From: an uncultured Eubacteriales bacterium | GTDB taxonomy: Bacteria; Bacillota; Clostridia; Oscillospirales; Oscillospiraceae | Assembly (NCBI GenBank): GCA_900319695.1 | Contig: ONPN01000004.1 | Location: 1-64,000 of the forward strand | Reading direction: 5' to 3' | Length of the DNA: 64,000 nucleotides | Part shown: positions 43,269 to 53,284 of the stretch, one piece after another | Position numbering within the stretch: position 1 is the stretch's first letter | Layout: each line of letters starts with the position of its first letter | The notes under the pieces: model-generated | The model's input: the letters and a program-made list of their open reading frames with translations, nothing else | The model's database searches: none | What the model was told of the DNA's origin: nothing | Translations under genes and position numbers: made by a program

Positions 43269-44012
43269 TCAAAGTACCTTTGACAAAAAGCTCTTGAGTC
43301 TGTCGCTCTTCGGATGATCGAAGATATTCTCGGGCGTGCCCTGCTCGACGATAACGCCCTCGTCCATGAAGAGGACGCGGTCTGCCACCTCGCGGGCAAA
43401 GCCCATCTCGTGCGTGACCACGACCATGGTCATGCCCTCTTTTGCAAGCTCCTTCATGACATCCAGCACCTCGCCCACCATCTCGGGATCAAGGGCGGAG
43501 GTCGGCTCGTCAAAGAGCATGACATCCGGCTCCATGCACAGGGCGCGGACGATGGCGATACGCTGCTTCTGTCCGCCGGAGAGCTGCGAGGGGTAGGCGT
43601 CCGCGCGGTCGGCAAGGCCCACGCGCTCCAGAAGCTGCATGGCCTTTTGATTTGCCTCGGCCTGGCTCTTTTTCAAAAGCTCTGTCGGGCCGAGGGTCAG
43701 GTTTTTCAGCACCGTCATGTGCGGGAAGAGGTTGAAGTGCTGGAACACCATGCCCATGCGGCGGCGGCAGAGGTTGATGTTGGTGCGCGGAGCGGTGATG
43801 TCGGTGCCCTCGAAGATGACCTTACCGCCCGTGGGGCGCTCCAGCAGGTTCAGGCAGCGCAGGAAGGTGGACTTGCCGGAGCCGGAGGGGCCGATCACGA
43901 CCAGCACCTCTGACCGCTCGATATCGACCGACACGCCGTTGAGCGCGTGGACCGCGCCGGCGTTGAAGTGCTTTTCCAGATCCTTGACGGAGATGATAAT
44001 ATCAGCGCTCAC
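43269..44012 (-). CDS. amino-acid ABC transporter ATP-binding protein
   Basis: A 247-residue GlnQ/HisP-type ATPase. Walker A is GPSGSGKST, the Q-loop [12 protein letters not shown], the signature LSGGQKQR, Walker [13 protein letters not shown] and the switch His THEMGFA. It overlaps the permease gene by 11 bases. Confidence 0.95.
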   Translation of the reverse strand: MSADIIISVKDLEKHFNAGAVHALNGVSVDIERSEVLVVIGPSGSGKSTFLRCLNLLERPTGGKVIFEGTDITAPRTNINLCRRRMGMVFQHFNLFPHMTVLKNLTLGPTELLKKSQAEANQKAMQLLERVGLADRADAYPSQLSGGQKQRIAIVRALCMEPDVMLFDEPTSALDPEMVGEVLDVMKELAKEGMTMVVVTHEMGFAREVADRVLFMDEGVIVEQGTPENIFDHPKSDRLKSFLSKVL

Positions 44013-44730
44013 TGCTCCTCAGCCTCCTTTCCAGTTTGCCGATCAGCCAGCTGAAGAACACGACCAGCAGCAGATAAATCAGGGCCACCGCGATCAGCGG
44101 CATAAACGCGGAAAACGTGCGCCCGCGGATGACGTCGCCGCCCTTGGTGAGATCCATCAGGCCGATATAGCCGCAGACGGCGGTCTCCTTCAAAAGGGCG
44201 ATAAATTCATTGGCCAACGACGGCAGCACATTTTTGAACGCCTGGGGGATGATGATGAAGCGCATCGTCTGGATGTAGGTAAAGCCGATGCTGCGCCCCG
44301 CCTCAAACTGGCCGTGGTCAATGCTCATAATGCCGCCGCGGATGATTTCGGTGATGTACGCGCCGGAGTTGATGCCGAAGACCATGGACGCGACAAAGAC
44401 CGTGTTCGTCGTCGAGACGAAGATGACGAAGTAGCCGATCAAAAGCTGCACGACGACAGGCGTGCCGCGGATGACCGTGAGGTACAGACGCGCCAGGGCG
44501 TTGAGCGCCGTCATCAGCGTCTTGCCGAGACCGGGCTTCATTTCGTCCTTCATCTGGTCGTAGGAGGAGCGAACCATCGCCACCACCACACCGATCACGA
44601 TACCGAGCAGCAGCGCGAAGAAGGTGACCTTCAGCGTGACCCACAGGCCGTTCGTGATGTACTTCCAGCGCGCGCCCTCTATAAAGTTGAAGATAAAGCT
44701 CTCTTTGAGCTCCGCAAAGGCTTGTGCCAT
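44002..44730 (-). CDS. amino-acid ABC transporter permease
   Basis: A 242-residue permease with about five membrane helices. [16 protein letters not shown] is near residue 92 and the EAA loop [23 protein letters not shown] near 137. A short intercistronic hairpin separates it from the binding-protein gene upstream. Confidence 0.93.
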   Translation of the reverse strand: MAQAFAELKESFIFNFIEGARWKYITNGLWVTLKVTFFALLLGIVIGVVVAMVRSSYDQMKDEMKPGLGKTLMTALNALARLYLTVIRGTPVVVQLLIGYFVIFVSTTNTVFVASMVFGINSGAYITEIIRGGIMSIDHGQFEAGRSIGFTYIQTMRFIIIPQAFKNVLPSLANEFIALLKETAVCGYIGLMDLTKGGDVIRGRTFSAFMPLIAVALIYLLLVVFFSWLIGKLERRLRSSER

Positions 44731-44761
44731 AGGAAAATCCTCCGAATATCAGAAATCCCGG

Positions 44762-44785
44762 GGACGCCGAGGCGCCCCCGGTATT
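44762..44785 (-). promoter_or_regulatory. intercistronic hairpin between binding protein and permease
   Basis: On the minus strand CCGGGGGCGCC / GGCGTCCCCGG forms an 11-bp stem with one G-U and no T-run. The position equals that of the hairpin in the other amino-acid transporter operon (25433-25462). Confidence 0.65.
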
Positions 44786-44803
44786 ATTCGATTTTGCGTA
44801 AGA

Positions 44804-45547
44804 TCAGTCGGCGCTGATGTACTTGTCGATGATCTTCTGGACGGTGCCGTCCTTAAGCAGCTCCTCGAGCGCGCCGTTGAACTCATCATAGAGCTCGGTG
44901 GCGTTCTTGTTCAGCTCAAAGCCGTAGGCCTCCTCGGCGTAGGCGGTGGGCAGGATCTTCAGGCCCTTGTTCTGGGCGACGAAGGTCTCGGCGGGGCTGT
45001 TGTCGATGATGACGCAGTTGACCTTGCCGGTGATAAGCGCCTGGACAGCGTCAGCGCCCTTGTTGAAGCGGGCCATGTGATCCTCGCCAAACTGATCGGT
45101 GGCGTAGATGTCGCCGGTGGTATCCTGCTGGACGCCGATCTTGATGCCCTTCGCCTCAAGATCCTCAACGCCGGTGATGGGGGAATCTTCCTTGACAATG
45201 ATGGACTGGATGCCGGTGGAGTAGCTGGTGGTGAAGTTCACGCTCTTGGCGCGCTCCTCGGTGATGGTGATGGCGCCGAAGCCGACGTCAACCTTGCCCG
45301 CGGCCACAGCGGTGATGATGGAACCGAACTCCATGTCGGAAAGCTCCATCTCGTAGCCGAGCTTGTCGCAGATGGCCTGGACGATATCGACGTCGATGCC
45401 GACGACCTTCTCGTCCTCGTAGTACTCATAGGGAGGGAACGCAACGTTGGTGGCAACTTTCAGAACCTTGTCGGCGGCCAGCGCGGACGGGGCGAAACAC
45501 GCAAAGCAGAACACCAGGCAGAGAATCAGAGAAATGGTCTTTTTCAT
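44804..45547 (-). CDS. amino-acid ABC transporter substrate-binding protein
   Basis: A 247-residue family-3 binding protein. Its signal peptide is residues 1-24 (ISLILCLVFCFACFAPSALA). The mature part starts KVLKVATNVAFPPYEYYEDEKVVGIDVDI and contains FTTSYSTGIQSIIV. It heads a binding protein-permease-ATPase unit. It sits inside the arginine block, so a cationic amino acid is a reasonable guess only. Confidence 0.93.
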   Translation of the reverse strand: MKKTISLILCLVFCFACFAPSALAADKVLKVATNVAFPPYEYYEDEKVVGIDVDIVQAICDKLGYEMELSDMEFGSIITAVAAGKVDVGFGAITITEERAKSVNFTTSYSTGIQSIIVKEDSPITGVEDLEAKGIKIGVQQDTTGDIYATDQFGEDHMARFNKGADAVQALITGKVNCVIIDNSPAETFVAQNKGLKILPTAYAEEAYGFELNKNATELYDEFNGALEELLKDGTVQKIIDKYISAD

Positions 45548-45597
45548 TTTTTTCGTCTCCTTTTAATAAAAGATTTATATTCATTTGCTATGCAAAT

Positions 45598-46663
45598 TCA
45601 TATATGAATGAGGTTTGTGAAGAGCTTGAGCGCCGCTTCGGTGACGGCGTCGTTCCAGCGATAGTCCGGGGTGTGGAGTCCGGGGGTATTCTCCCCCGCG
45701 CCGATCCCGCAGAAGAAGGCCGGACAGTGCGCGCCGTAATGGCCGAAATCCTCGGACCATCGGAAGGGCTCGGGAGGGGTCAGGCAGTCAAGTCCCGCCT
45801 GCCTTGCGGCCGCTTCGACTTTTCCGTAAAGTGCCGGGGCGTTCACCGTTGCGGGGAACACGTCCTGCTCGGCGGCGGTGAGCTTGATTCCCGCTCTGTC
45901 GGCAAGCATTGACGCCGTCTGTACCGCGCCGCTCACCAGCTTCTCAAGATCCGCGTCATACCAGGCTCTCAGCGTGAGGTCGATTTCCCCGCTTCCCGCC
46001 GCCACCCCGAAGGAGGGTGAGCCTGCCGAGAAGCATACCGGCGTTGCGAGAACCAGACCGCCGTACTGTTTTGGGTCGGTCAGCGCCTGCCATCGCCCGA
46101 AGAACGCCGCCATCGGGAAGATGGGGTTTCTGCCGTTTTCCGGGTAGGCGGCGTGGGTCTGGCTGCCTTCAAAGATCAGCCGCAGGCCCTTGGACGCGCA
46201 GGCGAAGGTGTCATGCAGCATCAGGACCGAGCCTGCCGGGAAGCCGGGACAGTTGTGAAAGCCGTAGATCGCGCCGATCTTTTCTTTGTTGAAGATCGCG
46301 CAGCACTCTGCTGCGCCGGCGCTGGTCTCCTCGGCGTGCTGGAAGAGAAAAAAGAGGTTTTTACCGAAGCTCTTTCCGGCCGTCCAGGCCGCCAGCGCCG
46401 CCATGACGGAGGAGTGTCCGTCGTGGCCGCAGCCGTGATAGGGTCGGCTGTCGGCGCCCGTGACCGCGTCCATATCGGCCCGGAACGCCATGCCCTCCTC
46501 TGCGCCCTCCTCGCGGTGCGCGGCGTAAAACCACTTGCCGCAGTCGATGATTTCAAGATCGCTCTCCTGTTTCAGAAAGTCGATCAGGGCTTTCTTTGTC
46601 TCCGTCTCACAGCCGGAGAGTTCGGGGATCGTATGCAAATGCTTTTGCAGCTTCTTTGCAAGT

Positions 46664-46680
<17 letters not shown>
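45598..46680 (-). CDS. M20-family amidohydrolase/peptidase
   Basis: A 360-residue metal-dependent hydrolase. Metal ligands are in PYHGCGHDGHSS near residue 82 and LFQHAEETSAGA near 112; the last His is in GLHTPDY. The N-terminus (LQKHLHTIPELSGCETETKKAL) fits the amidohydrolase branch. Its start overlaps the argH stop by 17 bases, suggesting cleavage of an N-acyl amino acid in the same pathway (inference). No canonical ArgE identity can be claimed. Confidence 0.88.
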
Positions 46681-48058
<1,378 letters not shown>

Positions 48059-48074
48059 GTCAATTCGTCCTCAC

Positions 48075-48227
48075 AATAGTTAAATCGTTTTTGAGGCAGC
48101 TCTGCCGCCTCAAAAACTCCCTGAGGCGAGCTGCGCGAGCCCTCGCGCCGACCAAACGCGGCGATCTCACGCGAGCCGCGTGCGATAAGCGCGAGTCCTC
48201 AATTTGGAAGCCCCGCTTCCAAATTGA
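48075..48227. repeat. hairpin-rich dispersed repeat, copy B
   Basis: Hairpin 1 is GTTTTTGAGGC / GCCTCAAAAAC (48087-48097 with 48107-48117). Hairpin 2 is a perfect 13-bp stem TCAATTTGGAAGC / GCTTCCAAATTGA (48199-48211 with 48215-48227), ending at the base before the argG stop codon. The middle matches copy A (15190-15345). Stem 2 differs in sequence from copy A but stays perfectly paired. Confidence 0.88.
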
Positions 48228-49448
48228 TTAAAGTTTCCCTTGCTGCATGAGCGCCTGGACCGTGGTGGGCAGGCCCCAGAGATTGATGAAGCCCGCGGCC
48301 TGAGCCTGGTCATAGTCGCTCTCGCCGAAGGTGGCGATGTTCTCGGAGTACAGGGAGTAGGGGCTCTTGAGACCGGCCTTGATGATGTTGCCCTTGTAGA
48401 GCTTGAGCTTTACCGTGCCGGTGACGTTCTTCTGCGTAGCGGTGACGAAAGCGGACAGCGCTTCGCGCAGGGGGCTGAACCAGAGGCCGTTGTACAGAAG
48501 CTCCGCCAGGGTGATGCTCAGCTCCTGCTTCTTGTGCATCGTCATCTTGTCGAGGCACAGGGTCTCGAGCGCCTCATGGGCCGCATACAGGATCGTGCCG
48601 CCCGGGGTCTCATACACGCCGCGGCACTTCATGCCGACGAGACGGTTTTCCACGATGTCCAGAAGGCCGATGCCGTTCTTGCCGCCGATGTCGTTGAGCT
48701 TCCAGATGATGTCCGTGGGGCTTAAGCTTTCACCGTTGAGGGAGACCGGGACGCCCTTTTCAAACTCGAGCGTCACATACTCCGGGGCGTCCGGCGCGTC
48801 GATGGGGCTGACGCCCATCTCGAGGAAGCCGGGCTTTTCATACTGCGGCTCGTTCCAGGGGTCTTCAAGGTCAAGGCCCTCGTGACTGAGGTGCCAGAGG
48901 TTTTTGTCCTTGGAGTAGTTGGTCTCGCGGCTGATCTTGAGGGGCACATTGTGGGCCTCGGCGTAGTCGATCTCCTCCTCGCGGGACTTGATGCTCCACT
49001 CACGCCAGGGGGCGATGACCTTCATGCCGGGGGCGAAGTGCTTGATTGCCAGCTCGAAGCGGACCTGGTCGTTGCCCTTGCCGGTGCAGCCGTGGGCGAT
49101 GGCGTCGGCCCCTTCCTTGAGGGCGATCTCCACCAGGCCCTTGGCGATGATGGGACGGGCGAAGGCTGTGCCCAGCAGATAGTCCTCATATTTCGCGTCG
49201 GCCTGCACACAGGGGATGATCACATCGTTGACCATCTCGTCCGCGAGGTCGAGAGCGTAGAACTTGCTCGCGCCGGTCTTGATGGCTTTCTCCTCGAGGC
49301 CGTCCAGCTCGCCCACCTGGCCGACGTTGCCGGCCACGGCGATGATCTCGGGATCGTTGTAGTTCTCCTTCAGCCAGGGGATGATGACCGAGGTATCCAG
49401 ACCGCCGGAATAGGCGAGGACGATTTTCTTGATTTCATTTTTATTCAT
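48228..49448 (-). CDS. argG: argininosuccinate synthase
   Basis: A 406-residue enzyme joining citrulline and aspartate with ATP. The pyrophosphatase loop is [12 protein letters not shown] near residue 12; [15 protein letters not shown] is near 115 and [22 protein letters not shown] segments follow. The start at MNKNEIKK has GGAGGCGG upstream; five earlier codons are also open. It is the first gene of the arginine block. Confidence 0.96.
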   Translation of the reverse strand: MNKNEIKKIVLAYSGGLDTSVIIPWLKENYNDPEIIAVAGNVGQVGELDGLEEKAIKTGASKFYALDLADEMVNDVIIPCVQADAKYEDYLLGTAFARPIIAKGLVEIALKEGADAIAHGCTGKGNDQVRFELAIKHFAPGMKVIAPWREWSIKSREEEIDYAEAHNVPLKISRETNYSKDKNLWHLSHEGLDLEDPWNEPQYEKPGFLEMGVSPIDAPDAPEYVTLEFEKGVPVSLNGESLSPTDIIWKLNDIGGKNGIGLLDIVENRLVGMKCRGVYETPGGTILYAAHEALETLCLDKMTMHKKQELSITLAELLYNGLWFSPLREALSAFVTATQKNVTGTVKLKLYKGNIIKAGLKSPYSLYSENIATFGESDYDQAQAAGFINLWGLPTTVQALMQQGKL

Positions 49449-49490
49449 GTTATCCGCCTCCATACGTGCGTTATTCGTTTGATGTGTATA

Positions 49491-49530
49491 TTTATACTCG
49501 CTTCTCCCATGAAAGTCAAGTGAATATTCA
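49491..49530 (-). promoter_or_regulatory. argG promoter with adjoining TGAATATTCA palindrome
   Basis: On the minus strand TTGACT and TATAAA are separated by 17 bases. Directly upstream of the -35 lies the perfect palindrome TGAATATTCA (49521-49530), which resembles the half-sites of ArgR boxes. Operator function is an inference. Confidence 0.6.
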
Positions 49531-49762
49531 TTTTTAGAGCATTTTCATTCAAACTGCCCATGTGGACGCATGGAGGCAGCTTTGTTTTTGTGCGCTTTCT
49601 GGTGTTTTTGCCGTTTCGCTCTTGCGGACAGGGCCCTTCTATATTAGAATGGGCTTGCATTTTGGTTGATTTTTCCTCTGCGGCGGGAACAATCCCCGCT
49701 CCCCTGCCGTCAAAACAGACGAAGCGTATACACACAATTCATAATATACGGAGGTCAAGACC
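49531..49762. other. divergent intergenic region
   Basis: About 230 bases between argG and the DUF4349 lipoprotein. I see no convincing gene, tRNA or known riboswitch. A GGAGG site lies just before the lipoprotein ATG; its promoter could not be assigned with confidence. Confidence 0.5.
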
Positions 49763-50812
49763 ATGAACATGAGAAAAACATGCGCGCTCCTGCTTGCCCT
49801 GCTGATGTGCCTGTCCCTCTGCGCCTGCGGCAGTTCCAAAAGCAGCGCCCCGGCCATGCGCCAGGACAACGCCTATTACGCCCCCATGCCGGAGGCCATG
49901 GCGATGGAGGCCGCCTACGACATGGACTATGAAGCGAGCGGCTTTGCGTCCATGAACACCGCCGCGACCGCCGCCAAGGGGGCGGACGAGAGCGGCGCGC
50001 CCGAGGAAAACCCCGAGAAGATCATCTATTCCGGCGAAGCCACGGTCGAGACCACGGAATTTGAGCAGAGCGTCGCGGCACTTGAAAAGATGATCGAAGA
50101 CTGCGGCGGCTTCATCGAGTCGAGCTCCGTCAACGGCAATAACTACTACGACAGCTCCCGCGGCTACACCTCCCGCCGCACGGCGACCTATACCCTGCGC
50201 ATCCCGAGCGCGAAGTTTGCCGGGCTCATGACCAGCCTCTCCTCCATCGGCAACGTCCCCTATACCCACACCTACACCGAGAACGTCACCGCCCAGTACT
50301 ACGATGTCCAGGCGCGGCTGACCGCTCTGAAGGCGCAGGAGACCCGGCTCCTCGAGATGATGGAGATGGCGGAGACGGTGGAGGACATCATCACCATCGA
50401 GGACAAGCTCACCGACGTGCGCTACCGCATCGACTCCTTACAGTCGAGTCTCAACAACTGGGACCGCCGCGTCGCCTACAGCAGCCTGAGCGTCACGCTC
50501 AAGGAGGTGCAGGTCTACACGCCCGAGACGGTGACGAAGATCACCTACGGTGAGGAGCTCTGGCGCACGTTTACCGGCGCGATTGAGAATACCGGGGAGT
50601 TCTTCAAGGATCTGCTGCTCTTCCTGGTCTCCGCACTGCCGACGCTCGTGATCCTGGCGGCGCTGTTCTTTGTGTTCCGCCCGCTGCTCAAGAAGCTGAG
50701 CGCCCGGAACAAAGAGCGCCGCGCGAAGAGGGCCGCGGAGAGGGCGGCGATCATTGCCGCGAAAAAGGCCGGCATCCAGGACGCAAAGATTGAGGAGCAA
50801 AAGAAGCCGTAA
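49763..50812 (+). CDS. DUF4349-domain lipoprotein
   Basis: A 349-residue protein. A lipoprotein signal ends in LSLCACGSS (lipobox Cys about residue 21). The DUF4349 domain (ATVETTEFEQSVAALEKMIEDCGGFIE) runs from about 90 to 255 with a coiled-coil-like stretch (LTALKAQETRLLEMMEMAETVEDIITIEDKL). A membrane helix at about 290-312 (LLFLVSALPTLVILAALFFV) is followed by a strongly basic tail. The function is unknown. A terminator follows. Confidence 0.9.
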   Translation: MNMRKTCALLLALLMCLSLCACGSSKSSAPAMRQDNAYYAPMPEAMAMEAAYDMDYEASGFASMNTAATAAKGADESGAPEENPEKIIYSGEATVETTEFEQSVAALEKMIEDCGGFIESSSVNGNNYYDSSRGYTSRRTATYTLRIPSAKFAGLMTSLSSIGNVPYTHTYTENVTAQYYDVQARLTALKAQETRLLEMMEMAETVEDIITIEDKLTDVRYRIDSLQSSLNNWDRRVAYSSLSVTLKEVQVYTPETVTKITYGEELWRTFTGAIENTGEFFKDLLLFLVSALPTLVILAALFFVFRPLLKKLSARNKERRAKRAAERAAIIAAKKAGIQDAKIEEQKKP

Positions 50813-50828
50813 CGCGATCATAAGTATG

Positions 50829-50856
50829 GAAGCCGCCTCGGGCGGCTTCTTTTATC
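50829..50856 (+). terminator. intrinsic terminator after the DUF4349 gene
   Basis: Perfect 9-bp stem GAAGCCGCC / GGCGGCTTC with loop TCG, then TTTTATC. Confidence 0.88.
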
Positions 50857-50928
50857 AAAACCCTTTCCCTTTCCTCAAAAAATGTGTATAATAAAGACAA
50901 CGCTATCAGACACAGAAAAGGACACGGC

Positions 50929-52392
50929 ATGAGAGAGACAGAGGAACGGACAACTCGAAAACGCGGCGGGCACGGCCTGCTGATCGCCCTGGTGATCTTT
51001 GTATGGCTGGCCTTCACGGCGGCAGCCATCCTGTTTGTTGACGGACGCACGGTGCGGTTTTATATCTATGGCGACGAGGATATGACAGTCGAGTACGGGT
51101 CGACCTTTCAAGATCCCGGCGTCTACGCGGTGACAAGCGGGCGGCTCTTCGGCGAGACGGAGAAACATCTGCCCGTGCAGACCCTTGGCGCGGTGGATAC
51201 CAATAAGCTCGGCACGTACACCCTGCGATATATGGCGCGTTTCGCCTTTACCGACTTCAGCACCGAGCGGCGCGTCACCGTTGTGGACACGACCCCGCCC
51301 GTCATCGAGCTCAAGCACATTGAGGGTTACGTGCCCACCTGGATGAGCGGCTACACCGAGGAGGGCTACAGCGCCATCGACGCGGTGGACGGCGATCTGA
51401 CCGATCGGGTCGAGAGCGTCAAGCTGGATGACCGCGTGCGCTACACGGTCACGGACAGCGCCGGCAACACGGCGAGCGTTGAGCGTCTGCTGCCGGATGC
51501 CAGCTATCAGACGCCCGTCATCCGGCTTTTAGGCGAGGAGCACCTCGTCATGGACGCGGGGCTCTGGTATGAGGACGCGGGGGCCGAGCTCACCGACAAG
51601 CTGGGGACCGACCTGAGCGACAAGTTGGTTGTTGAGGGCGGCGTCATCCCCTGGATCGCCGGGGACTATCAGATCACCTACTCCATCACCAACGACTTCG
51701 GCGAGACAATCAGCGCGACGAGGACGATAAGTGTTCTCCCGGTGGCACTGCCCGAGGAGGTCACGCCGACGGAGAAGACCATCTACCTCACCTTTGACGA
51801 CGGCCCCGGCCCCTACACCCAGAGGCTCCTGGATGTGCTGGACCGCTACGGCGCGAAGGCCACCTTCTTCGTCACCGATCAGGATCCCCGCTACATCGAC
51901 CTGATCGGAAAAGCCTATAAGGCCGGACACTCCATCGGCGTGCACACGATGAGTCACGACTACTATAAAATATATGCCAGCGAGCTCGCCTTCTTTGAGG
52001 ACTTCTTCACCATGGAGGAGATCATCAAACAGCAGACCGGTGAGTATACCCGCCTGTTCCGCTTCCCCGGCGGCAGCTCCAACACCATCAGCCGCTTCAA
52101 TGAGGGGATCATGTCCCGCCTCACGCGGGCCATGAACGACATGGGCTATCAGTTCTACGACTGGAACGTCTATTCCGGCGACGCGGGCGAGACCAGCAAG
52201 ACCGAGCAGATTGCAAAGAACATCAAGGAGGGCTGCGCCGAGCACCGCGTCTCGGTGGTTTTGCAGCACGACATCAAGGACTACAGCGTCGCGGCGGTGG
52301 AGAGCGTGCTGCAATGGGGCCTCAACAACGGCTACAGCTTCAAGGCCCTGCAGCTCGACAGCCCAACGGCCCACCACGGGGTGAATAACTAA
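50929..52392 (+). CDS. membrane-anchored polysaccharide deacetylase with Ig-like domains
   Basis: A 487-residue protein. An N-terminal membrane helix at about 14-37 (LLIALVIFVWLAFTAAAILFV) is followed by three Ig-like/DUF5011 repeats (about 45-285; DTTPPVIELKHI, AVDGDLTDRV). The NodB deacetylase domain spans about 285-480, with TFDDGPGPYT (Asp pair), HTMSHDYY (metal His) and RFPGGSSN. It probably deacetylates peptidoglycan or another cell-wall glycan outside the cell. The ATG has AAAAGGA upstream. TATAAT at 50887-50892 may be its -10. Confidence 0.9.
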   Translation: MRETEERTTRKRGGHGLLIALVIFVWLAFTAAAILFVDGRTVRFYIYGDEDMTVEYGSTFQDPGVYAVTSGRLFGETEKHLPVQTLGAVDTNKLGTYTLRYMARFAFTDFSTERRVTVVDTTPPVIELKHIEGYVPTWMSGYTEEGYSAIDAVDGDLTDRVESVKLDDRVRYTVTDSAGNTASVERLLPDASYQTPVIRLLGEEHLVMDAGLWYEDAGAELTDKLGTDLSDKLVVEGGVIPWIAGDYQITYSITNDFGETISATRTISVLPVALPEEVTPTEKTIYLTFDDGPGPYTQRLLDVLDRYGAKATFFVTDQDPRYIDLIGKAYKAGHSIGVHTMSHDYYKIYASELAFFEDFFTMEEIIKQQTGEYTRLFRFPGGSSNTISRFNEGIMSRLTRAMNDMGYQFYDWNVYSGDAGETSKTEQIAKNIKEGCAEHRVSVVLQHDIKDYSVAAVESVLQWGLNNGYSFKALQLDSPTAHHGVNN

Positions 52393-52404
52393 GGAGGGGC
52401 AGCC

Positions 52405-53172
52405 ATGATATTTGCAATCGACGTGGGCAACACCCACATCGTCATCGGCATGATCGAGGGCGGCGAGATCCGAAACATCGTCCGCATCCACACCGATCCC
52501 CGCGAGACCGCCACCGAACACATCATCAAGCTGCGCCAGATCACGGACTTCTACGGTCTCGACCCCACGGCGTTTGAGGGCAGCATCCTGGCCTCCGTGG
52601 TGCCGCGCGTGACGGAGCCGCTCAAGCTGGCTCTTGAGACGCTGACCGGAAAGCGCGTGATGCTGGTCGGCCCCGGCATCAAGACCGGGTTAAACCTGCG
52701 CGTGGACGAGCCGGGCAGCGTGGCCGCCGACCTCATTGTCGGCAGCGTCGCGGCCCTGACGCACTACGGCGCGCCCGCCATCGTCATCGACATGGGTACC
52801 GCCACCACCATGACCGTGGTGGACAAGAATCGCTGCTTCCGCGGGGGCGTGATCTTCCCTGGCGTGAAGCTCTCCTATGAGGCTCTCTCCGGCGGGACAA
52901 GCCTCCTGCCCGACATCTCCATTCTCCCTCCGAAAAAGGTCATCGGCAGCAACACGGTGGACTGTATGCGCTCCGGCGCGGTCTTCGGCACGGCGGCCAT
53001 GATCGACGGCATGCTCGAACGCATGGAAGCAGAGCTCGGCACGCCCTGCACGGTGGTCGCCACCGGGGGCCTTGCCAGGCATGTGATCCCCTGCTGCAAA
53101 CGAAAGGACATTGTGATCGACAACGAGCTGCTCCTGCGCGGGCTGTGGGTGCTGTACGAGAAGAATCGGTGA
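52405..53172 (+). CDS. coaX: type III pantothenate kinase
   Basis: A 255-residue ASKHA-fold kinase, first step of CoA synthesis. Phosphate-1 motif is AIDVGNTHIVIGM; GPGIKTGLNLRVDEPGSVAADLI is family-typical near residue 92; the second motif is VIDMGTATTMTVVD near 127; GGVIFPGVKLSYEALSGGTSLLP follows. AAGGAGG precedes the ATG, 12 bases after the deacetylase stop, so the two are co-transcribed. Confidence 0.95.
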   Translation: MIFAIDVGNTHIVIGMIEGGEIRNIVRIHTDPRETATEHIIKLRQITDFYGLDPTAFEGSILASVVPRVTEPLKLALETLTGKRVMLVGPGIKTGLNLRVDEPGSVAADLIVGSVAALTHYGAPAIVIDMGTATTMTVVDKNRCFRGGVIFPGVKLSYEALSGGTSLLPDISILPPKKVIGSNTVDCMRSGAVFGTAAMIDGMLERMEAELGTPCTVVATGGLARHVIPCCKRKDIVIDNELLLRGLWVLYEKNR

Positions 53173-53182
53173 AGATTGGCTT

Positions 53183-53213
53183 CGTAGGGGCCGATGCCCT
53201 CATCGGCCCGCCG
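53183..53213. repeat. half-copy of the CGTAGGGGCCGATG dispersed repeat
   Basis: 31 bases identical (as complement) to 37000-37030. Here only one half of the palindromic element is present. Confidence 0.85.
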
Positions 53214-53233
53214 TCAGAAAAAAACACGCAGTA

Positions 53234-53268
53234 AAAAGAACGCCTCCGGTCGGAGACGTTCTTTTGCT
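53234..53268. terminator. bidirectional terminator between coaX and TRAP permease
   Basis: Stem AAAAGAACG / CGTTCTTTT with an inner CTCCG/CGGAG pair. The T-runs are part of the stem on both strands. Confidence 0.85.
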
Positions 53269-53284
53269 ATACGTTTATTGGGCT

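Noticed and set aside
49560..49766. 68-codon ORF between argG and the lipoprotein gene
   Set aside because: No ribosome site, odd composition, and it overlaps the lipoprotein start region; probably chance.
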